A DNA stretch of 64,000 bases, taken from NCBI GenBank assembly GCA_964578885.1, contig CAZOEO010000016.1, positions 1 through 64,000 of the forward strand, written 5' to 3'. Below, piece after piece: positions 17,732-28,342 of this stretch. The number at the start of each line of letters is the position of its first letter. Positions within the stretch are counted from its first letter, which is position 1. The position numbers were made by a program, and so were the translations under genes. The notes below the pieces were generated by a model. The model did not search any database, was not told where the DNA came from, and was given only the letters and a program-made list of their open reading frames with translations. Source of the DNA: CAZRHR01 sp964578885. GTDB lineage: Bacteria; Bacteroidota; Bacteroidia; CAIKAF01.

Positions 17732-18910
17732 TTATTGAAGGTTTTCAAAAATTCCGGCGGCACCCTGTCCGGTTCCCACACACATGGTGACCATACCATA
17801 TTTGGATTTTCTACGTGCCATTTCCGCCATGGTTTGCACGGTCAGTTTCGCACCGGTGCAACCCAGAGGATGTCCGAGTGCAATGGCTCCACCGTTTACA
17901 TTGAGTTTATCTGTGTCAATGCCCAATTCTCTTTGAATGGCCAGACTTTGAGAAGCAAAGGCTTCATTCAATTCAAACAAGTCGATTTGCCCAAGACCAA
18001 GTCCGGCCATCTTCAGGGCTTTGGGAATGGCATATACCGGTCCTACGCCCATGATGGCGGGATCTAACCCAACAGTTGCATAAGAAACCAAACGGGCTTT
18101 AGGTAAAAGCCCAAGATCTTTCATTCGTTGTTCAGACATCACAAGCACAAAAGCGGCTCCGTCGGAAGTTTGAGAAGCATTTCCTGCTGTAACGGTTCCT
18201 TTGGCATCGAATACAGGCTTTAGTCTGGCCAACGCTTCCAGATTGGTATCGGCGCGCGGACCTTCATCAGTATCTACGACGTAGGATTCCTGCTTTTTCT
18301 TGCCATTCTCCACGTAGTGACGAACCACATCAATGGGAACGATTTCATTTTTAAACTTACCGGCTGCAATGGCTGCGGTAGCCCTTTGGTGCGACAATAA
18401 TGCAAAACGGTCCTGATCTTCACGGGATACCTGATATTTACGGGCCACTTCTTCCGCCGTAAGTCCCATACCCCAATACCAAGTGGGATGGTCTTTGGCC
18501 GTTTCTGCGCGGGGAACAATGCGCCATCCTCCGAAAGGAATCGGACTCATGGATTCAACGCCACCCGCAACGATACAATGGGCCATTCCGGATTGAATCT
18601 TCGCCACTGCCATGGCGATGGTTTCTAGACCAGAAGCACAGTATCGATTAATTGTAAGACCCGGAACCTGGTCTGTTCCCAGCGCCATCAACGAAATCAT
18701 GCGGCCAATATTCAGCCCTTGCTCTGCTTCCGGTGTAGCATTCCCCACAATCACATCTTCGATAGTGGCAGGATCCAATTGTGGAATGTCTTTCAGGATT
18801 TGCTGAATGACCTGAACAGCCAATTCATCCGGACGTACGAACCGCAATCCGCCTCTTGGGGCTTTGCCCACGGCCGTCCGGTAACCTGTAATAATATATG
18901 CTGTTTGCAT
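17732..18910 (-). CDS. fadA: Acetyl-CoA acyltransferase (3-ketoacyl-CoA thiolase)
   Basis: About 392 aa. Thiolytic cleavage of 3-ketoacyl-CoA, the last step of a beta-oxidation turn. Nucleophilic Cys in NRYCASGLETIAMAVAKI, His in GGAIALGHPLGCTGAKL and second Cys in MCVGTGQGAAGIF are present, as is NEAFA. Start: ATG at 18910 (MQTAYIITGYRTAVGKAPRG); an ATG two codons earlier (18916) is equally possible. The open frame runs back to 19225, but that part overlaps fadN and is not thiolase-like. Gap to fadN is 13 bp. Confidence 0.94.
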   Translation of the reverse strand: MQTAYIITGYRTAVGKAPRGGLRFVRPDELAVQVIQQILKDIPQLDPATIEDVIVGNATPEAEQGLNIGRMISLMALGTDQVPGLTINRYCASGLETIAMAVAKIQSGMAHCIVAGGVESMSPIPFGGWRIVPRAETAKDHPTWYWGMGLTAEEVARKYQVSREDQDRFALLSHQRATAAIAAGKFKNEIVPIDVVRHYVENGKKKQESYVVDTDEGPRADTNLEALARLKPVFDAKGTVTAGNASQTSDGAAFVLVMSEQRMKDLGLLPKARLVSYATVGLDPAIMGVGPVYAIPKALKMAGLGLGQIDLFELNEAFASQSLAIQRELGIDTDKLNVNGGAIALGHPLGCTGAKLTVQTMAEMARRKSKYGMVTMCVGTGQGAAGIFENLQ

Positions 18911-18923
18911 GGACATTATTTTT

Positions 18924-21344
18924 TTAATTTCTGAGGGGTTTTCCGGTCTTAAGCATGTGTTGAATTCTTTCGAGGGTGGGTTTGGTTCCCAACAATGAAA
19001 GGAATGCCTCACGCTCCAAATCCAACAAATATTGCTCGGAAACCAACGATTTTTCAGACAATGTACCTCCACAAAGGACATAACCCAGTTTCTCGGAGAT
19101 GAACTTGTCGTGGTCGGAAATGTAATGACCGGCATGCATGGTGTTGGCACCGGCATACACAATTCCCATCCCCTCATTCCCAAGAACCTGAATATCATTC
19201 CTTTGAATAGGGCGCGTATATCCACGTTCGAATAATCGAATGGCCGTGGCCTTGGCCTCCGCCAGTTGACGCTGACGACTCGGCACCACCTGATCGATTC
19301 CTTTTCTAAAAATACCCAAATCGAAAGCCTGGTGTGCCGAAGTAGCTACCTTGGCCATCCCGATGGTGAGAAAACGATTACGTAAAGTATTGATGCGCAC
19401 GTCTCCCTCTTTCATTTCATCCGACGTTCTGAGGGCAAATTCCTTGGTTCCGCCGCCTCCGGGGATAACCCCAACACCCACTTCCACCAATCCAATATAG
19501 GTTTCCGCATGTGCTACAACGGCATCTGCATGCAAACAAATTTCACAGCCACCACCAAGGGTTAATCCATGAGGAGCCACTACCACCGGCACATCTGAAT
19601 AACGAATACGCATGGTGGTTTGCTGGAAAGCTCGCACAGCAAAGTTGAGTTCATCCCATTCTTGCTCTATGGCCAGCATCAGAATGAGCGCCAAATTTGC
19701 GCCGGCACTAAAATGCTCTCCTTCATTGGCGATGACCAATCCTCGCCATCCTTCGTCTTCGGCCAATTGAATGGATTTCTGAATTCCGGAAAGAACTTCT
19801 GAGCCAATGGAATTCATTTTGGTATGAAAAGCCAGGTTCAGTACCCCATCGCCGATATCTGTGAGGGTAGTACCTGCATTTCCCCATACTTTTTTCTCCG
19901 TTAAATCGGATAAAATGATGAAGCCGTTTCGGCCTTCCATGGCCTGATATTTACCAGACTGAGGTTGGTAAACTTCTCTGAGACCATTTTTGATGCGGTA
20001 AAAACTACGACACCCATTTTTTTGCATGGCAAAAATCCAATCCGGAAGCGTATATCCGGCTTCGGTCATGGCGGTGACGGTGTCCGCCCAACCCAGAGCA
20101 TCCCAGCTTTCGAAAGGGCCTAAAGCCCAGCCAAATCCCGCTTTCAATGCTTCATCGATGCGTGAAATATCATCTGAAATCTCCGGTACACGCATGGCGG
20201 CATACTGGAAAAGCGCATAAAAGGATTTGCGATAAAAATCGGCCGCTTCGTCTTTTCCGGACACCAGCACCTTGAAACGTTGGGCTATCTGGTCTACTGA
20301 TTTTGCAGCTTCCAGCGTGGCAAATTTCTTCTTTACCTGTGGCTCGTACTCTAACGTATTCAGGTTGAGCGCATAAATCTCGCTTCCACCGGTCGGAAGG
20401 GCTACTTTTTTATAAAATCCCTGTCCGGACTTTTGACCCAGCCAACCTTTTTCCACCATACTTTGCAGGAAACCAGGCAATTGAAACATGTCAGCGGCCT
20501 CATCTGATATCAGATTGGACTGAAGGCCTTTGGCCACATTGACCAGCGTATCTAACCCCACCACATCGGCGGTGCGAAAAGTGGCCGACTTTGGTCGTCC
20601 CAAAACAGGGCCGGTGAGCCGATCGATATCGGAAACCGTGAGATTGGAACCTTCCATCATATGAAAAAGACTCATGATGGAAAAGACGCCGATTCGGTTC
20701 GCAATAAATGCCGGGGTATCTTTACATAAGACGGTGGTTTTGCCCAGGAATTTTTCACCGTAGTGTAAAAAGAAATCGACCACTTCCGGTTTGGTTTTGG
20801 AAGATGGAATAATCTCTAAGAGCCGAAGATATCGGGGCGGATTAAAAAAGTGCGTGCCAAGGAAATGGGCTGCGAAATCTTCCGAACGCCCCTGAATCAA
20901 ATTTTCAATCGGAATTCCGGAGGTATTGGAAGAGATAAGGGTTCCCGGTTTCCTGAATTTTTCGACGGCAGTAAACACTTGTTGTTTAATGTCGAGTCGC
21001 TCTACCACCACTTCAATAATCCAATCTACATCAGCAATACGAGATAAATCGTCTTCCATATTACCCAGGACAACACGGCTGGCGAAACCGGGGTGATACA
21101 ATGGATCCGGACTTAATTTCACAGCCGCCTGGAAAGATTGCTGAACGATGCGATTTTTTACAGATCGGTCAGTTAGCGTTTTTCCTGCGGAGGCTTCATC
21201 CGAAGTCAGTTCCGTGGGCACCCGATCAAGCAATAAGACCTCCAGACCAATGTTGGCCAAATGAAGGGCAATTTGAGAGCCCATGACCCCTGAACCTAGT
21301 ACAGCGGCCTTTCGAATATGACGATATGGCTTTTGATAAGACAT
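18924..21344 (-). CDS. fadN: 3-hydroxyacyl-CoA dehydrogenase / enoyl-CoA hydratase (FadN type)
   Basis: 806 aa bifunctional beta-oxidation enzyme. The N-terminal hydroxyacyl-CoA dehydrogenase half has AAVLGSGVMGSQIALHLANI (NAD-binding GxGxMG) and HFFNPPRYLRLLEIIPSSKT; the C-terminal half is a crotonase (NEGEHFSAGANLALIL, GLTLGGGCEICLHADAVV, GVGVIPGGGGTKEFAL). The order dehydrogenase-then-hydratase is the reverse of E. coli FadB and matches Bacillus FadN. Its ATG overlaps the marR stop (TAATG). Together with fadA and fadE it reproduces the B. subtilis fadNAE gene order. Confidence 0.94.
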   Translation of the reverse strand: MSYQKPYRHIRKAAVLGSGVMGSQIALHLANIGLEVLLLDRVPTELTSDEASAGKTLTDRSVKNRIVQQSFQAAVKLSPDPLYHPGFASRVVLGNMEDDLSRIADVDWIIEVVVERLDIKQQVFTAVEKFRKPGTLISSNTSGIPIENLIQGRSEDFAAHFLGTHFFNPPRYLRLLEIIPSSKTKPEVVDFFLHYGEKFLGKTTVLCKDTPAFIANRIGVFSIMSLFHMMEGSNLTVSDIDRLTGPVLGRPKSATFRTADVVGLDTLVNVAKGLQSNLISDEAADMFQLPGFLQSMVEKGWLGQKSGQGFYKKVALPTGGSEIYALNLNTLEYEPQVKKKFATLEAAKSVDQIAQRFKVLVSGKDEAADFYRKSFYALFQYAAMRVPEISDDISRIDEALKAGFGWALGPFESWDALGWADTVTAMTEAGYTLPDWIFAMQKNGCRSFYRIKNGLREVYQPQSGKYQAMEGRNGFIILSDLTEKKVWGNAGTTLTDIGDGVLNLAFHTKMNSIGSEVLSGIQKSIQLAEDEGWRGLVIANEGEHFSAGANLALILMLAIEQEWDELNFAVRAFQQTTMRIRYSDVPVVVAPHGLTLGGGCEICLHADAVVAHAETYIGLVEVGVGVIPGGGGTKEFALRTSDEMKEGDVRINTLRNRFLTIGMAKVATSAHQAFDLGIFRKGIDQVVPSRQRQLAEAKATAIRLFERGYTRPIQRNDIQVLGNEGMGIVYAGANTMHAGHYISDHDKFISEKLGYVLCGGTLSEKSLVSEQYLLDLEREAFLSLLGTKPTLERIQHMLKTGKPLRN

Positions 21345-21817
21345 TATAATTGAGATTGTAGTGATGTAGCATCCATGTTGGTAGCCGAACGGGTTTGATT
21401 TTTCAGCGTTTGAACCACCCGAAAAAAAGCTTCAATATCTTCGGCAGGAATTTGCTGGTATAGCGCTTCATTGAATTGCTTCACCGATTCTCTGGAAATA
21501 GCACGTTTGCGTTTTCCTTTATCGGTTAAAAAAACACGAACCATACGCTTGTCTTGTTTATCCGCTTCACGAATAATCCAACCCTTTTCTTCGAAACTTT
21601 TGAGCGTTCTGGTAAGCCCTTTGGGTTCCATCCCAATGGCCGGACCTATGTGCGTTACAGGCGTGCCCTGTTTGGGATCTATATTCAGTAAAATAAAACC
21701 GGAAGACGCCGACAAATCATGATCCATGCCAAGAACATTGTACATTTTCATGATGGCGTGCCAGGCCGTCTTTATATTGAAACAAAAAGTTTGTTCTTTG
21801 GGCAGGTGTTTGGACAT
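21344..21817 (-). CDS. MarR family transcriptional regulator of the fad operon
   Basis: 157 aa winged-helix regulator. The recognition region is THIGPAIGMEPKGLTRTLKS, followed by the wing ADKQDKRMVRVFLTDKGKRK, typical of MarR dimers that bind palindromes and release DNA on ligand binding. First gene of the operon and translationally coupled to fadN, so it probably autoregulates beta-oxidation, perhaps sensing acyl-CoA; the ligand is a guess. A perfect palindrome lies 20 bp upstream of its start codon (21838-21851), next to a -7 box. Confidence 0.9.
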   Translation of the reverse strand: MSKHLPKEQTFCFNIKTAWHAIMKMYNVLGMDHDLSASSGFILLNIDPKQGTPVTHIGPAIGMEPKGLTRTLKSFEEKGWIIREADKQDKRMVRVFLTDKGKRKRAISRESVKQFNEALYQQIPAEDIEAFFRVVQTLKNQTRSATNMDATSLQSQL

Positions 21818-21821
21818 GGGT

Positions 21822-21829
21822 TAAAATTA
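21822..21829 (-). promoter_or_regulatory. -7-like box of marR-fad operon
   Basis: Minus-strand TAATTTTA, ending exactly 4 nt before the marR ATG. It departs from TAnnTTTG only in the last base. Confidence 0.4.
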
Positions 21830-21837
21830 AAAATAAA

Positions 21838-21851
21838 GTATGAAAACATAC
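21838..21851. promoter_or_regulatory. Palindromic operator GTATGAAAACATAC upstream of marR
   Basis: Perfect 5-bp arms around AAAA. It ends 8 bp upstream of the candidate -7 box and so occupies the -33/-7 spacer, where a bound repressor would block RNA polymerase. An identical copy is at 8781-8794. Confidence 0.55.
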
Positions 21852-21890
21852 CATCTATAATTTTAAATTCTCCTAAAATATACAAACAAA

Positions 21891-21919
21891 AAAAGCACCT
21901 TTCTTTCGAAAAGTGCTTT
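21891..21919 (-). terminator. Terminator of the large T9SS gene
   Basis: Minus strand: AAAGCAC (21913-21919) pairs with GTGCTTT (21892-21898), with an A/T-rich inner stem and then a run of T. It lies about 20 bp after the stop at 21940. Confidence 0.7.
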
Positions 21920-21939
21920 AGGAAATGTTAGATAAGGTT

Positions 21940-24900
21940 TTATGGAATCACGATAACAGCGTGTCTCCAACCTTGTTCGGATTGTATTTGATATACACCC
22001 GGTGCCAGATCTGGCACTTTCAAGTAATGCACTTCACCAGGTTCAAGGGTTTGGTTAAATGCCTGCACACCTTGTGCGCTGATCCATTGAATGCGCTGGG
22101 GAACTGAAATAGATTGATCAAGTTTCACTATACTCCCTACGGACATTGGGTTGGGAGATACCCTGGAGGTTTGGCCGTTTTCATCACAGGAGCTGGACAA
22201 CAATCCGAAAGACTGATAACCTCCATCGAAATCATATTGAGAGAGACGATAGTAGGACAAATCAAAAGGATTCGGATCTACCACTACATAGGTTTTGGGA
22301 ACAGAAGTTGTACCGGCACCTTCGATGCGGGAAACCGTTTCCCAGGCAACCCCATCATCCGATCTTTGAACAAGGAAGTAGGCGTTGTTGATTTCCCCTT
22401 CCGTTTTCCACACCAAGTGGTTTTGCCCTTTGAAACATTGGGCATCGAATTGGGTTAAAGAGACGGGTAGCGGACCAATTCCATCTACACCAGCACCCCA
22501 CCAGGAGAAGCGGTCGATATGTTGAATGGTAAGCTTCCTGAAATTATGTTGGTAAACCTGGGTCGTAAAGGAGGTGTCCCATTGATTGCCGACTGCGTCC
22601 CAACGAAATCCTTTCAGACCGCTGTTTGAATGGTCGGGAATCCCATTGGCCGGAGCCTCTGCCGGTGCATATACAATGTCCACAGGTACCAGGACCAGAC
22701 GTGGTGTAGAAATGCCAGAAACGACGAACTTTATTGGGTTTGTTAGGAATAGAAGGAATGGCTTCCGACCCGGCAGGATAAGTGGCGCTGGTATCGAGTG
22801 CAGCGTTATAGGTAGAAACCCCTGCAAGACCAATGACACCAGAATTCAAATTAAAAGTTACCGGAATATATTGACCATCGGTATTTCCGAATGGAAAAAG
22901 ATAATGATCTGTACTATTTCCAATCTGACGATGCAAAATAGCGGATCCATCTCTGGTTTCAGCAAAATAGTATCCCTCACCGGTTCTATTCAATGCCGTA
23001 TCTGCTGGATTTAAAATGGTAAACTCACGGCTATTAAGGTCCACAATACCATCTTCCAAAGTAACCACTCCTGTAGTGCTCACTTCTACATCCACATCTA
23101 AAATCACCCTGGTATTGGCACCGATAACTTTAAAGTGATTAAAATATTCTGTACCCGCAGCAGCATAGATACGCTGATTTGCGTTGCCATCGAAGATAAC
23201 AGTTCCATCAGCTGGCACAAAAGTACCTCGGTTAGTCCAGTTTCCACGTACGGTTAAGGTGCGGGGAGTAGAGTTTGATTGCATATATACAATTGCTCCT
23301 GTATCAATGGTAAAGTCGCGACAAACGGATTCTACACCGCCCGAACCGGTCACCACAGGAAATTGAGGGATACACGTTTGTACGGGTTTCACCAGTACGT
23401 CATTGGTATCTGCAGGTGGCTCTTCTACCAGCAGCCAATTGCTTCCGGTCCATTGTACCCAGTTATGACCGAGATTCCAAAGAGAGTCGGCCTCGACACC
23501 AACCCAGAGATAATCTCCAGCAGTAAGTCCTGATGTATCTGGAGGGATAAGCACATTTACGTGTGCGGTGTCCAAAAGGGAACGGGCGCATGTGCTGCCA
23601 GGAATTTTCTTGGCCTGAACCGTGAACGATTCCGAATTGGCTAATCTAAAGGTAGCCAGGGTAATGGTATTTCCTGTTCCCAAAACAGAGCTGCCTTTGT
23701 TAGCAGTCTGCGTCAGATTTTGAATGGTGTAAATGACATACAATTCGGAATTGGGCAAATCGATAGAGGCAGAGGTGGCCAAACAAGTATTTCCACCGAC
23801 CACATTTAATGTCAAATTGTTTTCAGGAGGATTACAAGCAACCACAACCGAGTTGGAAGGTCCACTTTCTGCAAGTCCGGTTCCAGTAGCAGTGGCTGTT
23901 AAAGTACCTCCTGCATATAAATCATAATAGGTGGCAGACAAACCAGTCACGGTCCACGTTCCTCCGGAAACCGTAGCCGTTCCTATCTGATAACCATCAA
24001 TATATAATTTGATGACGGTACCATTGGTCATGGTGGATGTCCCGCTAACACTGGTGCCTTGTTCCAGATAAGTTCCAATAATCACAGGTGCTGTGGACGT
24101 GCCTTGAACTGTAACGGTGTTTGAAACTGGAGAAACGGCTTTTCCAGTGGCCAATGCCGTTGCAGTGATATTGTTTCCAGTGGCGAGTACAGGAGAAATA
24201 CCTGTTAACGACCATGTACCATCGGCTTGCACTGTAGTGGTGCCAATACTTACACCACCTTTTAAAACCGTAATCACTGTTCCGGCCGCTTCGGTAGAAG
24301 TTCCAGAAACCGAGGTAGCGCCATGAATAATAGGACCATTAACCACCGGAGCTATGGTAGTTTGAGACACTGTAACGGAGCCAGGTACAGAGAAACAGCG
24401 AAGACCGTCTCTACCATAAGCTCGTACAACAGATCCAAGACGCAAGGTTACGTTAGGAATAGACCAAGACGTTCCAGCAGCGGTTACGGATCCTACGAAA
24501 TATCCATCCACAAAAAGAAATACAGCATGCGCACTGGTTTTGGTTCCGGATATAGTTTGGGTTCCAGGCTGAACAGACGAAGTGATGACAGGACTTGCCG
24601 TTGTAGTTTGGCTGCCCAAACACTGAGACGTTACAGGAGATTCACATTTACCCGGCTCCTGAGCAGTAGCCAGGTATGTGCCATTGCTCTGACAATTGGG
24701 ACCTGAATTACAATTGGTTGCATTGGTATTACACTTCACAAAATAGCTAGAAGCAGCGGTTACTAAAGTTTCTGTGTACAAAGGAGTGGAAAAGGTGCTA
24801 TTATTGGAGTAATACACCCGTAAAATGGTTCCCTCCGGCCACGTTGTAGCATTGGTCAAATTCACTCCTTTAGTAGTTAAACAGGCGAAGGTCGGCGAGG

Positions 24901-26056
24901 CTGTACACGTTCCACCGATGGTTACGGCATTAGAAAGAACAGATACAGATTTGTCCGTTGCTTCCGCCGTGGCGGTAAGCACTTCGCCAACATCTAAACT
25001 AGAAAGTCCGGTGATTTGCCATGCGCCGCCGGATACAGTAGCGGTACCAATTTCTACACCTTGATTATAAAGGCGGATGAGGGTTCCATTAGGCTCAGTG
25101 GATGTTCCTGAAACGGTGGTCGTTCCTCCGAGAATCGGACCAGAAATGATGGGGGGAAGGGTACGTACAGGAGGAAAACCAGCTTGACCAGCTTGGCCGG
25201 CAGGGGTTGGCACAGCATAGGAAATCAGGGCTTCCCAGGACTTATCAACACTTGGCATGCTATCGTCATCAAATCCGCTCATGTCCGAAATTCCACCGCG
25301 AAGGGCAGACTGGGTATTGATCACTGTATTTGCCACCATTCGGACAGGGGTGGTTGAGTTGAATGAAGGGAAATACGTTTTAATGGTGGCCAAGGGCATA
25401 AAAAAATCGTAGAAATAGTCATCATCTCCACAATTCATGGAGTAAGCCAAGGAAATTTGGGCGTATTGATTAAAAGGAAGTGTGGTAAGCAAAGTCGGAT
25501 TATTTGTGCCATCCGTGTTATAGAGACGAACCCCAAAATTGGTCACCAGAATAATTTCCATTTCAAAGCCTGGATTTCCTGTAACGGCATTGGGGTCGGC
25601 GTTCGTCCCGGAAAATCCAAATTTCCCATCCGTATCCAGAAGAACAGAATATCCTTTGGAGTTTGGCGCAAAATTCCCAATCCGGAACCTAAACACCATG
25701 TTGGTGTCTCCACTATTTACCGTCATACCATAATAAGAAGAACTATATACGCCTGGGGCATCCACAAAGTCCGTGAAGCCACACGCAGGACCCGTTCTCG
25801 TATCCGAAGTAGGTTCGGAAAATGGTAACACCAGACGATTCAAAGACACTTCACTTTCCGTTTCATCGTCGGAAATAAATCCACGCTTATCCAGGGAAAC
25901 GTAACCATCATTGTTTGGATCCAATACGGCTTTCCCGGGAGCAGCAGCAGGGCGTACAATCAGTCCTTTGGTTTGACCATGCAGTGTACTTAAACCCTGA
26001 AGCGAAACCAATAAAACAAAAGTGTAAACAAGGAGTTTTTGAGAAAAGGAGAACAT
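21940..26056 (-). pseudogene. Large T9SS surface protein with Ig-like repeats, frameshifted near 22684
   Basis: Two overlapping frames form one gene of 1371 codons once a single base is removed. The N-terminal frame has a signal peptide (ending STLHGQ), a beta-rich domain (about 30-290), then four Big/Ig-like units of about 75 aa marked by VSGTSTxxxGTxIxLYxxGxxIGTATV, and a post-repeat domain with NWVQWTGSNWLL and WTNRGTFVPADGTVIFDG. It reads to RRFWHFYTTSGPGT, where the frame is lost; dropping one T at 22684 continues as VDIVYAPAEAPANG and on to a C-terminal T9SS sorting domain (RVSPNPMSVGSIVKLD...). Probably a surface adhesin. The insertion may be real inactivation or an assembly error. Confidence 0.85.
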
Positions 26057-27055
26057 ATGGGTTCTTTTGAGTTAATCAGGAAAAGTTTAAAACAAAGCAT
26101 ACACTTTGACCTTACCCTTTTACCTGTTTCAAATTTAGACCCTTACAAAATCTGAACACCTGATATATCGTCTAGATTTTAGACAATATAAACCCCAACA
26201 AACCCATTAATTCATCTTATTTAAAAATAATCCAAAATTGAACAAAAACATTTAAAACACTCTATACCAATATTTTAATGAAATTATCGTTTAAAATCCA
26301 CAACTTTAAACCAAGAGAGGCGCTACACCAAAACAGCAAAATGATTTTACACAATAAAAATTAAATACTTGTATTACAATAACTTGATTAAATTTAAATG
26401 GAAAAATTGACTTTGAGCCATGTCCACAAAATCCACCAAATTCCAAATTATAGACTACCGTTTTTGATTTAAAAAACTGCATTTTTAGTACAAAATCGAC
26501 TTGAAAGTTCATGTCAGGACCCAAGCAATTCTGAATTTCCAAGGGCCGCTAATCGATGTTCATTTCCTGATCATCCACATGCCTGAAGTATAAAACAGGC
26601 CCACCAATTGGGCAACATCAGACAAACGACTCGGTCCTCTTTCTTAAACCAATCCCAAAGTCCCTGTTCAAGTAACCCCCTAATTTCTATCTGTTGATGC
26701 TACACCATTCGGCCAAGGAACGCTGATAGTTCACCAAAGCAGAGACTCAAAGATGTTTTTCCATTTTAGGATTGTGAGCCATTCCATTACCTATCACAAT
26801 GCCACCTGCATACCCTTCCCCTTCAACAGCCATTCAACAGAATCAGTTTAAGCCATCAATTAATCTGTATAAAAGCGCCATGTCCAGGACAAATCAAGGA
26901 CATGGAGCCTGCCATGGAAGTAAAAAATGTAGATAAAAAGAGAAATGGGGTAAAACGATTTCGGTAGAGCCTCTTTGTTGCACAAACGTGGGAAAACATC
27001 TTTGCATCCGCCAGGCAAAAGTGCGAAGACATAATGATCCCATGCTGAGGGATGC
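26057..27055. other. 1-kb gene-poor region
   Basis: 26057-26540 is very AT-rich, with no signal beyond a likely promoter area for the large T9SS gene. 26560-26850 has coding-like composition. One minus-strand frame reads AGGIVIGNGMAHNPKMEKHL, a stop, then VSALVNYQRSLAEWCSINR, followed by more stops, so it may be a decayed gene I cannot name. 26878-26905 is an 8-bp inverted repeat (CCATGTCC/GGACATGG) that could act as a weak terminator for the membrane-protein gene. Confidence 0.4.
26878..26905 (-). terminator. Possible weak terminator
   Basis: Perfect 8-bp stem CCATGTCC/GGACATGG with a 12-nt loop. On the minus strand it is followed by GCGCTTTTAT, a short T-run, about 150 bp after the stop of the membrane-protein gene. 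Confidence 0.35.
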
Positions 27056-28342
27056 TTATTTCCGCCATGTTAATTCCCCTGTGGAAATCCACTTCATTAA
27101 AACGGGCGCCGCCACAAACCACAATGGAACTTTATATCGAAAAAGTGCGCCTAAGACAGGTGTGGTCCATCCTAAAATGGCAAAAAACAACAACGCCATC
27201 GTCAGAAAGTACCAAAGCATTGGTTTTGTCCAAGCTCCCGGTGCTTTCAAACTTCCCCAAATCAATAGTCCCCAAAACCAAAGGTTATCTCCCAAAGCAG
27301 GCAGATTCCTCCACGACCAACGGGAGGGTAAGGGTTCAAAAAAAGCATTTAGCCAGGCTTGGGGCAAGGCCTGCATTAAACCAGAAAGACTGTTTTCCAA
27401 ATAATCTTGCTGAATAAGACTGCCACTCTGTTCGCTCAAAGCAAGGTTTAAAAAGTTTTGCTGTTTAAAATAAATGGAATGGACTAAATCTACGCTGTCT
27501 GTAGACAAATCATAAACGACCAAAGCAAGTAAGAGTGCTCCTAAAAAAGGCAGGTACAATTGCGGACGTTTAATCCAGTACGTGAAAAGAAAAAGGCCCG
27601 TCGTCGGGAGCAACAAAGCCGCCACATAAAATTTAGTCAACAGCAGCAGCCAGGTAGCCAGGCCAATGGCTATCCAACCCCAAACGGCACCTGCATCTTG
27701 CTTTAACCGTGCAAATCCGGCAAACAAAACTGCGGCAAACAAGACCAAAAGCGTTTCCTTTAAAGGCGGTCCCACCCACAGCAGCAAACCGGGAATCAAA
27801 AACAAGGATAGCGCGACATGGGCAGAGGATACTTTAAAAAATGAACCGGTAGCGCGCGCCAGCCAGCCGGTACCCAACCAAGCCATAAAAGCAAACCAAA
27901 GGCTATGGGTGGTCATTTGTTTATCCGTAAAAAAAGCAATAAGCGCGTGAAAACGAATCACTAACCGGTTATCGTTATACATGGTATTTCCATGAGGATG
28001 CACCCAATTGGCCATGTGATCGAAATACTGCCCATGATGTTCAAAGTCGCGTCCCAGGCCCACCATGTTTTTTAAAAACAATCCTGGCTGGCTATCTACA
28101 AATCCATGTAAAGTAATACCATCATAGAAAAAGCGATAGATATCTGCTTTGGATAAATCAGGATAATAAAAGGTGTACACGTACCAGACCAGCAAGGCAC
28201 CGGCCACTTTAAGCAGGAATAATCCCAAAGACCACCACCGGCTGAATTTGCCCATGGGAATCAAAGGAAATGCGTAGGCCAAACCTGAAAAAACAAGGAA
28301 CCAAAGCCAAAAGACGGGAGAAAAAAAAGACCACCAAGCCAT
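27056..28342 (-). CDS. Polytopic membrane protein of unknown function
   Basis: About 428 aa with roughly 8-10 hydrophobic segments (for example WFLVFSGLAYAFPLI, LSLFLIPGLLLWVG, LGALLLALVVYDLS). It has a long extracytoplasmic loop with His-rich FEHHGQYFDHMANWVHPHG and, later, a GPPLKETLLVLFAAVLF segment. The topology recalls integral-membrane glycosyltransferase or polymerase-like proteins (large loop after the first helices, aromatic-rich), but I recognise no family. Start ATG at 28342 overlaps the upstream stop as ATGA; an in-frame ATG at 28351 also exists. Coupled with the zinc-binding-like gene upstream. Confidence 0.75.
   Translation of the reverse strand: MAWWSFFSPVFWLWFLVFSGLAYAFPLIPMGKFSRWWSLGLFLLKVAGALLVWYVYTFYYPDLSKADIYRFFYDGITLHGFVDSQPGLFLKNMVGLGRDFEHHGQYFDHMANWVHPHGNTMYNDNRLVIRFHALIAFFTDKQMTTHSLWFAFMAWLGTGWLARATGSFFKVSSAHVALSLFLIPGLLLWVGPPLKETLLVLFAAVLFAGFARLKQDAGAVWGWIAIGLATWLLLLTKFYVAALLLPTTGLFLFTYWIKRPQLYLPFLGALLLALVVYDLSTDSVDLVHSIYFKQQNFLNLALSEQSGSLIQQDYLENSLSGLMQALPQAWLNAFFEPLPSRWSWRNLPALGDNLWFWGLLIWGSLKAPGAWTKPMLWYFLTMALLFFAILGWTTPVLGALFRYKVPLWFVAAPVLMKWISTGELTWRK

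Noticed and set aside
17732..19225. 497-aa reading of the thiolase with a 100-aa N-terminal extension
   Set aside because: The extension overlaps fadN in another frame and has no thiolase character; the real start is near 18910.
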